Assembly (NCBI RefSeq): GCF_014203235.1
Contig: NZ_JACHIN010000001.1
Span: forward strand, 62,001 to 126,000
Origin: Nonomuraea endophytica
GTDB taxonomy: Bacteria > Actinomycetota > Actinomycetes > Streptosporangiales > Streptosporangiaceae
Reading direction: 5' to 3'
Length of the DNA: 64,000 bases
Part shown: in pieces, positions 15,771-23,495 of the stretch
Layout of the letters: each line of letters begins with the position of its first letter
Numbering within the stretch: the stretch's first letter is position 1
Program-made: the position numbers and the translations under genes
Notes under the pieces: generated by a model
What the model was told of the DNA's origin: nothing
Seen by the model: the letters and a program-made list of their open reading frames with translations, nothing else
The model's database searches: none

Positions 15771-16397
15771 ATGCCGGACATCTCGACTCTTGCCCTGTTC
15801 GCAGTGGCCACGCTGGCCATCCTGGTCGTGCCGGGACCCGCGGTGCTGTTCATCGTGACCCGGAGCGTCGCACAAGGCCGGGCGGCGGGGATGGTGTCGG
15901 TGCTCGGGGTGCACGCGGGCTCGCTGGTCCACGTGGCCGCCGCCGCGCTCGGGATCAGCGCGCTGCTGGCCGCCTCCGCCACGGCCTTCACGATCGTGAA
16001 GTTCGCCGGCGTCGCGTACCTGCTGTTCCTCGGGGTCAGGAAGCTGCTGTCGAAGCCCGCCGAGGAGGAAGCGGTCGAGTTCCCGGTCCAGTCGCGCCGG
16101 CGGATGTTCTGGGAGGGGTTCGTGGTCAACGTGCTCAACCCGAAGACGGCCATCTTCTTCCTGGCCTTCCTGCCGAACTTCACCAGCCCGGAGACGGGCC
16201 CGATCGGGCCGCAGATCCTGCTGCTCGGCGCCATCTGGGTGGTCCTGGGCCTGGCCTCCGACGGTGTGGTCGCGCTGGCCTCGTCGGCGCTGGCCGGGCG
16301 GATGCGCCGTTCGATCAAGGCCAGGCGGCGCCTGGACGTGGGCAGCGGCGTGATCTACATCGGCCTCGCCGCGCTGCTCACCGGCGAGAAGGCATAG
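15771..16397 (+). CDS. LysE/RhtB-family amino-acid exporter
   Basis: A 208-aa membrane protein with five to six helices. It has the family blocks LVVPGPAVLFIVTRSVAQGR (residues 18-37), FAGVAYLLFLGVR and GFVVNVLNPKTAIFFLAFLP (about 115-134). The family exports amino acids and related compounds by proton exchange. There is no evident ribosome-binding site; TACGCT close before the ATG suggests a short or absent leader. Its 3' end overlaps the convergent HAD gene by 20 bp. Substrate unknown. Confidence 0.9.
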   Translation: MPDISTLALFAVATLAILVVPGPAVLFIVTRSVAQGRAAGMVSVLGVHAGSLVHVAAAALGISALLAASATAFTIVKFAGVAYLLFLGVRKLLSKPAEEEAVEFPVQSRRRMFWEGFVVNVLNPKTAIFFLAFLPNFTSPETGPIGPQILLLGAIWVVLGLASDGVVALASSALAGRMRRSIKARRRLDVGSGVIYIGLAALLTGEKA

Positions 16398-17001
16398 GCA
16401 TCCCGTACGTGCGCGCCAGCAGGTGCGCCCGCAGGGTGGGCAGCGAGGTGTAGTGGTGCGCCTGCATGCCCTCGGCCAGCGCGCCCGCCACGTTGGCCGG
16501 GCGCGCGTCGACGAACATGATCCGGTCGGCGGGCAGGCCGAACTGCTCGACGCACCAGAGGTACGCCTCGGGTGAAGGCTTGGCGTGGCCGATCAGGCAC
16601 GACAGTCCCAGGACATCGAAGATCTTGAAGACTTCGGCATGATAAGTCGCGAAATATTGGGACAAGTCGCTGGGGATGTTGGATAGCAAACCCACGCGAA
16701 TGCCTCGGGTGGCCAGGGTCCGGATGTAGGCGATCAGCTCGGTGTCCACCCGGCTCCAGCTGGCCACGTCCAGCGCGACCAGCGTGTCCGCGTCGTCGAA
16801 CGATCGTCCCAGCCGCTCGCCCACCGCCTGCCAGTACTGCCGCCCGGTCAGCTCGCCCCGGTCGTAGCCGTCGCGCGCGTCCCAGTAGGCGTTCCAGAAC
16901 ACCGATCCCTTGATACCCGCCGCCGCCTCGATCCCGGCACGGTCCTGCGCGGTCTGGCCCGGCGCGATGACCCCGAACAAGTCGAACAGCAGCGCGTCCA
17001 C
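16378..17001 (-). CDS. HAD-family hydrolase
   Basis: A 207-aa haloacid dehalogenase-like hydrolase. Motif I is LFDLFGV with the nucleophile D7; the second aspartate of phosphatases is replaced by phenylalanine. Motif II is LLSN, motif III the lysine in HAKPSPEAY, and motif IV MFVDARPANV. The cap domain lies between motifs I and II. It may be a phosphatase or a dehalogenase-like enzyme; the altered motif I leaves this open. The GTG start at 17001 is preceded closely by GGGGGAAGA, and that G run can pair with an upstream C run (17006-17033). Confidence 0.8.
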   Translation of the reverse strand: MDALLFDLFGVIAPGQTAQDRAGIEAAAGIKGSVFWNAYWDARDGYDRGELTGRQYWQAVGERLGRSFDDADTLVALDVASWSRVDTELIAYIRTLATRGIRVGLLSNIPSDLSQYFATYHAEVFKIFDVLGLSCLIGHAKPSPEAYLWCVEQFGLPADRIMFVDARPANVAGALAEGMQAHHYTSLPTLRAHLLARTYGMPMPSRR

Positions 17002-17070
17002 TCTTCCCCCGACATAGATGACTGTTTCGGGGGGTCATGGAACTCTATAGAGGCCCTGTGGCGATGGCGC

Positions 17071-18645
17071 TCACCGCCACGCCTGTTCGGCCGTCTCGCG
17101 CGCCCAGCGGTAGTCGGCCTTTCCGGCGGGCGAGCGCATGATCTCCTCCACGAACGCGTAGGTCCGCGGCACCTTGTAGCTCGACAGCCGCTCCCTGCAG
17201 TGCGCGTCGAGGTCGGCCGGGGCCACCTCGACCCCCGGCCTGGGCTCGACCACCGCGGCCACCCTGCTGCCCCAGCGCTCGTCCGGAATCCCGGTCACCA
17301 CCGCGTCGAAGACCGCCGGATGCCCCTTGAGCACCGCCTCCACCTCTTCGGGGAAGACCTTCTCGCCGCCGGTGTTGATGCACTGGGAGCCGCGGCCGAA
17401 GATGTTGACGGTGCCGTCGGGGTCCACGGTGGCCAGGTCGCCGGTCAGCAGCCAGCGGGTGCCGTCGGCGTCGGTGACGAACGTGCGGGCCGTCTTCTCC
17501 GGGTCGTTGTAGTAGCCGAAGGCGACCCGGCCCGACTTGGCCACGGTGCCGAGCTGCCCCTCGGGGACCGGCTTGAGGTTCTCGTCCAGCACGACCAGGT
17601 TGGCGGTGGCGTTCGGCTGGTAGCGCAGCCCCTTCTCGGGCGTGGAGCCGGCCACGCCGGAGGCGGTGTAGCCGGACTCGGTGGAGCCGAAGTTGTCGAG
17701 GATCATGACGTTCGGCAGCAGCTCCTGCAGCCGGTCGCGTACCGTCCCGCTGAGGATCGCGCCGGTCGAGCTGATCACGAACAACGACGACAGATCGTAG
17801 GAGCCGGCCTCCAGCGCCTCGGTCAGCGGCCTGGCCATCGCGTCGCCGGTGATGTTCATGGTGAACACCCGCTCGCGCTCCACCGTCCGCCACACGTCAC
17901 CGGCCTCGAACCGGCGCACGTACGCGATCGTCGCCCCCATCCACCAGGCGATGAACGTGCCCATCTGCGCCGCCCCGTGCATCAGCGGCGGCGCCGCCAT
18001 CATGACCATCGGGTTCGCCTTGACGGCCTCGTCGACGACCTCCTGCGGGGTCGCGCGCGGCTCGCCGTACGGGTTGCCGCCCCCGAACGCCATGAACAGG
18101 TCCTCGACGTGCCACATCGCGCCCTTGGGCATGCCCGTGGTGCCGCCGGTGTAGATGATGTAGACGTCCTCGCCGCTGCGCTCGGGGAAGCCGCGCGTCT
18201 CCGGCTGACCTTCCAGCGCCTTTTCGTACGGCACCGCCCCGACGGCCTCCCCGCCCACCGAGATCAGGTGCCGCAGCTTGCCCGCCTCGGGCGCCACGGC
18301 CGCCACCCGGCCGGCGAACTCCACGTCGTAGACCAGCGCCACGATGTCGGAGTCGTTGTAGAGGTAGAGCAGTTCGGCCTCGACGTAGCGGTAGTTGACG
18401 TTGATCGGCACCGCGCGCAGCTTGAGCGCGGCCAGCAGCCCGGCCACGTACTCGACGCCGTTGTACAGGTGCAGGCCCACGTGCTGGCCGGGGCCCACGC
18501 CCAGGCTCTCCAGGTAGTGCGCCAGCCGGTTCGCCTCGGCGTCCAGCTCGGCGTAGGTGCGGCGCTGGTCGCCGCAGACGACCGCGACCCGCTCGCCGAT
18601 CTGGTCGGCGAGCGCTTCGAACAGGTCCGCGTGGTTGAACTCCAT
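17071..18645 (-). CDS. FadD19-like acyl-CoA synthetase
   Basis: A 524-aa AMP-forming acyl-CoA ligase. The ATP-binding P-loop YTGGTTGMPKGAMW is near residue 165, the A5 region DNFGSTESGYT near 315, and the C-terminal SPAGKADYRWA near 507. Blocks such as ITGDAMARPL, INTGGEKVFPEEVEAVLKGH and KADYRWARE match mycobacterial FadD19, which activates C26 steroid side-chain acids. The ATG at 18645 overlaps the stop of the thiolase gene (TGATG). It is the last gene of the FadD-DUF35-thiolase-thiolase-FadD operon. Steroid acid activation is inferred from this resemblance and the operon; branched fatty acids are an alternative. Confidence 0.8.
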   Translation of the reverse strand: MEFNHADLFEALADQIGERVAVVCGDQRRTYAELDAEANRLAHYLESLGVGPGQHVGLHLYNGVEYVAGLLAALKLRAVPINVNYRYVEAELLYLYNDSDIVALVYDVEFAGRVAAVAPEAGKLRHLISVGGEAVGAVPYEKALEGQPETRGFPERSGEDVYIIYTGGTTGMPKGAMWHVEDLFMAFGGGNPYGEPRATPQEVVDEAVKANPMVMMAAPPLMHGAAQMGTFIAWWMGATIAYVRRFEAGDVWRTVERERVFTMNITGDAMARPLTEALEAGSYDLSSLFVISSTGAILSGTVRDRLQELLPNVMILDNFGSTESGYTASGVAGSTPEKGLRYQPNATANLVVLDENLKPVPEGQLGTVAKSGRVAFGYYNDPEKTARTFVTDADGTRWLLTGDLATVDPDGTVNIFGRGSQCINTGGEKVFPEEVEAVLKGHPAVFDAVVTGIPDERWGSRVAAVVEPRPGVEVAPADLDAHCRERLSSYKVPRTYAFVEEIMRSPAGKADYRWARETAEQAWR

Positions 18646-19793
18646 CAGGGCTTCTCCCGTCCGACGACCCACATCGCGAAGAACTGGGCTCCCCCGCCAT
18701 AGGCGTGGCCGAGCGCCCGCCGGGCGCCGTCCACCTGGTGCTCCCCCGCCATCCCCCGGACCTGCTGCGCCGCCTCGGCGAACCTGATCAGCCCGGAGGC
18801 GCCGATCGGGTTGGACGACAGGACGCCGCCCGAGGCGTTCCACGGGATGTCGCCGTCGAGCGCGGTCGCGCCCGACTCGGTGAGCTTCCATCCCTCGCCC
18901 TCGGCGGCGAAGCCGAGGTTCTCCAGCCACATGGGCTCGTACCAGGAGAACGGCACGTAGGTCTCGGCCACGTCGATGTCCCTGCGCGGGTCGGCGATCC
19001 CGGCCTGCCGGTAGACGTCGGCGGCGCAGTCCTTGCCGCCCTGCGGGTTCACCGTGTCGCGACCGGCCCGGAAGATCGGCTCGGAGCGCATCGCCGTACC
19101 GTGGACCCATGCGGGGGTGCCGGTCACGGCCGACTCCGACGCGAGCACCATCGCGCAGGCGCCGTCGCTGGACGGGCAGGTCTCCAGGTAGCGGATGGGC
19201 TCCCAGAGCATGGGCGTGGACTCGACCATCTGGCGGTTGATGCCGGGGATCTTCAGGTGCGCGTAGGGGTTCTTCAGCGCGTTCTGGCGGTCCTTGACGG
19301 CGACGAGCGTCCCGATGTGCTCGGGCGCGCCGGAGCGCCGCATGTACTCGCGGATGTGCGGCGCGAAGTAGCCGCCCGCGCCCACGACCAGCGAGGCGTT
19401 GAACGGCAGGTGCGTCGACAGGGCCCAGGTGGCGTTCGACTCCGACTGCTTCTCGAAGGCGACGACGAGGACCCGGTCGTGTACGCCGCCCTGGATCAGC
19501 GAGGCTCCGACCAGCGCGGTGGAGCCGCCGACCGATCCTGCGGTGTGCACCCGCATCATCGGCTTGCCCGCGGCGCCGAGCGCGTCGGCCAGGTAGGCCT
19601 CGGGCATCATCACGCCCTCGAACAGGTCGGGCGCCTTGCCGACGACGACGGCGTCGATGTCCTTGAACGTCAGCCCGGCGTCCTCCAGCGCGCGCAGCGC
19701 GGCCTCGCGCACCAGCCCGGCGATGGAGACGTCGCGCCGCTTCGTCGTGTAGTACGTCTGCCCGACGCCGATCACCGCGCAAGAGTTACCCAT
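18645..19793 (-). CDS. thiolase-like protein (Ltp3-type), Ser in place of Cys
   Basis: A 382-aa thiolase-superfamily protein of the SCP-x/lipid-transfer type. Residues about 85-100 read RVHTAGSVGGSTAL; aligned with CSTGSTAL of SCP2 thiolases, the nucleophile cysteine position holds serine. The C-terminal GHAYGGGAQFFAMW block supplies the GHxxGxG histidine region. Such proteins act as thiolases or as retro-aldolases with DUF35 partners in steroid side-chain removal. Two ATGs (19796, 19793) fit the start; GGAGG lies just before them. The order DUF35-thiolase-thiolase matches Rv3521-Rv3522-Rv3523 of M. tuberculosis. Confidence 0.8.
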   Translation of the reverse strand: MGNSCAVIGVGQTYYTTKRRDVSIAGLVREAALRALEDAGLTFKDIDAVVVGKAPDLFEGVMMPEAYLADALGAAGKPMMRVHTAGSVGGSTALVGASLIQGGVHDRVLVVAFEKQSESNATWALSTHLPFNASLVVGAGGYFAPHIREYMRRSGAPEHIGTLVAVKDRQNALKNPYAHLKIPGINRQMVESTPMLWEPIRYLETCPSSDGACAMVLASESAVTGTPAWVHGTAMRSEPIFRAGRDTVNPQGGKDCAADVYRQAGIADPRRDIDVAETYVPFSWYEPMWLENLGFAAEGEGWKLTESGATALDGDIPWNASGGVLSSNPIGASGLIRFAEAAQQVRGMAGEHQVDGARRALGHAYGGGAQFFAMWVVGREKP

Positions 19794-20776
19794 CATGCCT
19801 CCAGAACGGTGACGAGGTTGTGCTGCAGGCAGGGGCCCCCGGCGGCGTGGCCGACGGTGCGCGCGGCCCGGCCGTCGAGGATGTGGCTCGCCGCCTCGCC
19901 GATGCGGATCAGGCCGGTGGCCATGACGGGGTTGGCGGCCAGCGGGCCGCCGCTGGGGTTGATCACGGTCTCGGCTGGCAGTTCCAGCGCCTGTCTGAGG
20001 ATGATCTCCTCGTGGGCGAACTGGGCGTGCAGCTCGGCGACCTCGACCCGGCCCTTGCCGACCCCCGCCGCGCGTGCGGCGTCGGCGGCCGAGACCGAGC
20101 GGGACAGGTCCCGCATGCCCAGGTAGTGGGGTTCGATCCGGTGGGCGATGCCCCTGATGTAGGCGGGGTTCGCGCACAGCTCCCCGGCCCTGTCCCCGGC
20201 CGCCAGGACCACCGCCGCGGCGCCGTCCGTGATGGGTGGCTCGCCGCCTTCCAGCGGAAGGTCCAGCGCGTAGGGATTGGCCCGTCCGTCGGCACGGCTG
20301 CGCCGTACGATCTCGTCGAGCTCTTCCTGAGGCGCGCCCAGCGCCGAGGCCTGAAGGCCCGCCATGGACAGCTGATCGAGCCCGAGCGGTTCGAGGTAGT
20401 ACGGGTCGAGCTGGAGCGTCATGATCGTGCGCAGGTTCCCGAGCGACGACTTGCCGAAACCGTAGACGAGCGCGGTGTCGACGTCGCCGTGCTGCAGGCG
20501 TACCCACGCCTCGTAGAGCGCCCAGGCTCCGTCCATCTCGACGTGGCTCTCGGAGATCGGCGGCCAGGCGCCGAGCGCGTCGAGCGCGGAGACGAACGAG
20601 AACGGCGCTCCGGCCAGGTAGTCGCAGCTGCCCGAGCAGGTGAAGCCGAAGGAGCGCAGCCCGGTCTTCTCGCGGACCTCGTCGATGGCCGGAAGGATCA
20701 GCTCCGGCTCCGAGACGCCGGTGTCGTGGTCGGTGTGGTGGGTCTGGGCGAAGGCGACGACGGCCACGTCCCGCAT
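19793..20776 (-). CDS. thiolase-like protein (Ltp4-type)
   Basis: A 327-aa thiolase-superfamily protein, shorter than classical thiolases (about 390 aa). The region GFTCSGSCDYLAG at about residues 43-55 carries two cysteines, one probably in the nucleophile position. INPSGGPLAANPVMATGL near 280 and GHAAGGPCLQHN near the end are the conserved C-terminal blocks. Its ATG overlaps the stop of the DUF35 gene (TAATG), and its stop overlaps the next thiolase. Coupled DUF35 and Ltp proteins form complexes in the Ltp2-ChsH2 steroid aldolase, so a joint complex is likely here. Confidence 0.8.
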   Translation of the reverse strand: MRDVAVVAFAQTHHTDHDTGVSEPELILPAIDEVREKTGLRSFGFTCSGSCDYLAGAPFSFVSALDALGAWPPISESHVEMDGAWALYEAWVRLQHGDVDTALVYGFGKSSLGNLRTIMTLQLDPYYLEPLGLDQLSMAGLQASALGAPQEELDEIVRRSRADGRANPYALDLPLEGGEPPITDGAAAVVLAAGDRAGELCANPAYIRGIAHRIEPHYLGMRDLSRSVSAADAARAAGVGKGRVEVAELHAQFAHEEIILRQALELPAETVINPSGGPLAANPVMATGLIRIGEAASHILDGRAARTVGHAAGGPCLQHNLVTVLEA

Positions 20777-21672
20777 TAGAGCTCCGCGTCTGGTTCTCCG
20801 GTGGGGGTGAACCACCGGATGTTGGACATCGACAGGGTGCGTTCGGCCTCGGGCACCCATTCGGCGCGTACCCGCATGCCCTGGCGGACCTGGTGGGCGG
20901 GGACGCCGCCGACGAGGGCGATCATGGGGACGTCCGCGCCGTCGAGCAGGATGTAGGCGGAGACGAACGGCACCTCGGGGGCGCGCGGGTCGGGCAGGTT
21001 GTTGATGGCGAAGGTGGTGATGGTGCCGGTGTCCGGCAGTTCCACTTCGTCGGTGATCGCGATCCCGCATTCCGGGCACGACAGGCGGTAGGGGACGTAC
21101 ACCTTGTGGCAGTTCGCGCACCGGCAGCCGACGAAGACGCCGCGCTTGACGCCTTCGAGGAAGTGGGTCAGCGACCTGCTCGCGGTGATCTTGTAGGCTG
21201 CCTTCACCGGCGAGACGATCTTCGTCACCTCGGGCGCGAAGTATGAGATGTCGGTGATGTGGCCCCGGCGGTTGGTGCTCCAGACGGGACGCACCCGCGT
21301 GCCCGCCTCCAGCGCCTTCGCGTTGCCCGCGTCCACCGCGTGCACCAGCGCCGTGTCGGCGCCGTCCAGCCGGATCAGCGCCCAGGCGAACGGCCGGTCC
21401 AGCGGATGCTGCTCCAGCGGCGTCTCCACCCAGGTCCAGGCGGTGACGGTGCCGGCCGGGCCGACCTCCACGTACTCGCCGGTGACCGCGTCGCCGCTGT
21501 CCGGGTCGTACTCCAGCGGCGGCACCAGCACCCGCCCCGCCGCCGTGCGGACGCCGACGATCCGCCCGTCACGCAGTTCGGTCAGGAACCTGCCGATGAC
21601 CGGGCCCGTCGTGCGCGTGTATCCGCCGGGGAACTCCAGGACGTGGTCGGCGACCAAGGGCTCAGATGGCAC
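20776..21672 (-). CDS. DUF35 OB-fold / zinc-ribbon acyl-CoA-associated protein
   Basis: A 298-aa double-domain OB-fold protein. Residues 1-160 form a first, degenerate DUF35-like half. A zinc ribbon GCRCANCHKVY...CPECG follows at about 178-199, then a second OB fold to the end. In steroid catabolism the DUF35 domain of ChsH2 holds the lipid-transfer-protein aldolase Ltp2. The size and position before two thiolases resemble Rv3521. The GTG at 21672 is preceded by GGAGGG at 8 nt. It starts inside the end of the upstream FadD gene and ends on the thiolase start, so all three are coupled. Confidence 0.85.
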   Translation of the reverse strand: MPSEPLVADHVLEFPGGYTRTTGPVIGRFLTELRDGRIVGVRTAAGRVLVPPLEYDPDSGDAVTGEYVEVGPAGTVTAWTWVETPLEQHPLDRPFAWALIRLDGADTALVHAVDAGNAKALEAGTRVRPVWSTNRRGHITDISYFAPEVTKIVSPVKAAYKITASRSLTHFLEGVKRGVFVGCRCANCHKVYVPYRLSCPECGIAITDEVELPDTGTITTFAINNLPDPRAPEVPFVSAYILLDGADVPMIALVGGVPAHQVRQGMRVRAEWVPEAERTLSMSNIRWFTPTGEPDAEL

Positions 21673-23206
21673 GGCCGTGTCCCTCCCAGTAGGGCGCGCG
21701 CAGCTTGCGCTTGAGCAGCTTGCCGTTGGGTTCGCGGGGCATCTCGGCGATGAAGTCGACGGACTTGGGCCACTTCATCCGCGCCAGCCGTCCCTCCAGC
21801 GAGGCCAGGATCTCCTCGGCCAGTTCGGGGCCGGGTTCGCAGCCCTCGGCGGGCTCCACGACCGCCTTGATCTGCTCGCCCCACTCCTCGTCGGGGATGC
21901 CGAAGACGGCGACGTCGGCGACCTTGGGGTGGATCATGAGCTCGTTCTCGATCTCGGCCGGGTAGATGTTCGCGCCGCCTGAGATGATCATGTCGGCCTT
22001 GCGGTCGCAGAGGAACAGGAAGCCGTCCTCGTCCAGGTAACCGATGTCACCGACGGTGAAGTGGTCCTTGAGGCGGTTCGCCGCGGTCTTGTCGGGATCG
22101 CCCTTGTACTCGAAGGCGACGCCCATCATCTTCATGTAGATCGTCCCGGGGGTGCCCGTGGGCACCGGCTCGCCCGAGTCGTCCACGATGAGCAGTTCGC
22201 TGATCGGCCAGGCCTTGCCGACCGTGCCCGGGTGCGCCTTCCACTCCTGGGGCGTGGCCAGCGTGCCGCCGCCCTCGGTGGCCGCGTAGTACTCGTAGAC
22301 CACCTCGCCCCACCAGTCGAGCATCTGGTGCTTGACCGGGACCGGGCAGGGGGCCGCCGCGTGGATCATCCACTTCAGCGAGGACAGGTCGTACTTCTCC
22401 CGCGTCTCGGCGGGCAGCGTGAGCAGCCGCTTGAAGTGGGTGGGGACCATGTGGGAGTTGGTCACGCCGTGGCGTTCGCACAGCCGCAGGGTCTCCTCGG
22501 CGTCCCATCGGTCCATGTAGACGAGCGTGTGGCCCATGTGCAGCGCCGTACCGCCGAACTGCGTGACGGCGGTGTGGTAGTTCGGCGCGGTCACGAGGTG
22601 CGCGTTGGGCCGGCCGGGCGTGATGCCGAACAACGTCAGCAGGAACGTCATCAGCTCCGCGCCGTCGTCGGGGTCCAGGCCGCTCAGCTTCCGCCGGACG
22701 CCCTTGGGCTTGCCGGTGGTGCCGGAGGTGTAGTGCATCGTGGCGCCCGCCGTGCGGTCCTGCGGCGCCGTCGTGGGCCGGCCCTCGGTCAGGTCGGTGA
22801 TCGGGCGGAAACCCTCGATCGGCTGTACGGCGAAGCGGCGGTGCGGCTCGATGACCTGGGCGCCCCTGCTGCCCTCTGCCGCGTAGCGCGGGTCGACGAT
22901 GAAGGCCTTGGCCTCGCTGTCCTCGACGATGTAGGCGATCTCGGGGCCGGTGAGATGCCAGTTGACCGGGGTGTAGTACCAGCCCGCCTGGAGCGCGGCC
23001 AGATAGAGGACGAGTCCGTCGGCGCCGTTGGGCACCAGGCCGCAGATGCCGTCGCCGGGCTGGAGCCCGAGTTCGCGCAGGCCGTGGACGAGCTGGTTGG
23101 AACGGGCTAAGAGGTCACCGGCCCGATGCTCGGTGCCGTCGGGGTCCACGGCGGCGATCCAGCCGGGATCAGCCTGCGCCAGCCGCCAGAATCCGAGCGT
23201 GCCCAT
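21662..23206 (-). CDS. acyl-CoA synthetase (FadD), first gene of steroid-type operon
   Basis: A 514-aa AMP-forming acyl-CoA ligase. The P-loop MHYTSGTTGKPKGVRRKLSG starts near residue 155. The A5 motif YEYYAATEGGG is near 316, and GDIGYLDEDGFLFLCDRKAD near 390 holds the AMP-binding Asp/Arg. It ends in PREPNGKLLKRKLR with the catalytic lysine. It closely resembles the second FadD at 50834 in layout (PVNWHLTGPEIAYIVEDSEA versus [20 protein letters not shown]). The ATG at 23206 follows GAGGGAG. A perfect KstR2-type palindrome lies 62 bp upstream. Likely substrates are steroid-derived or long-chain acids. Confidence 0.88.
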   Translation of the reverse strand: MGTLGFWRLAQADPGWIAAVDPDGTEHRAGDLLARSNQLVHGLRELGLQPGDGICGLVPNGADGLVLYLAALQAGWYYTPVNWHLTGPEIAYIVEDSEAKAFIVDPRYAAEGSRGAQVIEPHRRFAVQPIEGFRPITDLTEGRPTTAPQDRTAGATMHYTSGTTGKPKGVRRKLSGLDPDDGAELMTFLLTLFGITPGRPNAHLVTAPNYHTAVTQFGGTALHMGHTLVYMDRWDAEETLRLCERHGVTNSHMVPTHFKRLLTLPAETREKYDLSSLKWMIHAAAPCPVPVKHQMLDWWGEVVYEYYAATEGGGTLATPQEWKAHPGTVGKAWPISELLIVDDSGEPVPTGTPGTIYMKMMGVAFEYKGDPDKTAANRLKDHFTVGDIGYLDEDGFLFLCDRKADMIISGGANIYPAEIENELMIHPKVADVAVFGIPDEEWGEQIKAVVEPAEGCEPGPELAEEILASLEGRLARMKWPKSVDFIAEMPREPNGKLLKRKLRAPYWEGHGRAI

Positions 23207-23267
23207 CGCGCTCCCTCGTGTCGGGGGGTAGAGCCTCAGGCGAGCGTAACGCGCGAGCAAACCCCCG

Positions 23268-23281
23268 AGCAAGCGCTTGAT
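23268..23281. promoter_or_regulatory. KstR2-type operator, FadD operon
   Basis: AGCAAGCGCTTGAT fits the published KstR2 consensus AnCAAGnnCTTGnT at every fixed base. KstR2 is a TetR repressor released by a CoA thioester of the steroid ring remnant. The same 14 bases occur at 26143 before the enoyl-CoA hydratase. Confidence 0.7.
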
Positions 23282-23380
23282 TTCACACGAGTCTCGCCGT
23301 GCCCCACGACTCCGCTAGAGTTACCCATTTGGGCGCTTACCTGCCTACACGTAATGAAATAGTCAAGAAACTTGGCTTTT

Positions 23381-23408
23381 GTCCACTTTGGTCACTTCTG
23401 TCACTTTT
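23381..23408. promoter_or_regulatory. GTCAC direct repeats upstream of the surface-protein gene
   Basis: GTCACTT occurs at 23391 and 23400, spaced 9 bp, with a related GTCCACT at 23381. Direct GTCAC-like repeats at this spacing resemble sites for MtrA-type response regulators of cell-wall genes. The match is suggestive only. Confidence 0.35.
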
Positions 23409-23495
23409 GTTGCGAGATGATGTTCGTCGCGAGGCGGCGTGTTCCCGAGCACGGGGGTCTCCTGAACTCCGCGCCGCCTCATCGATTGGGAGAAC

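Noticed and set aside
15481..15858. 125-aa open frame over the 26-bp repeats
   Set aside because: Repeat translation with unit length not divisible by three; runs into the LysE gene out of frame.
17043..17052. CTCTATAGAG as terminator of the FadD operon
   Set aside because: Ten-base AT-rich palindrome, too short and weak for a terminator.
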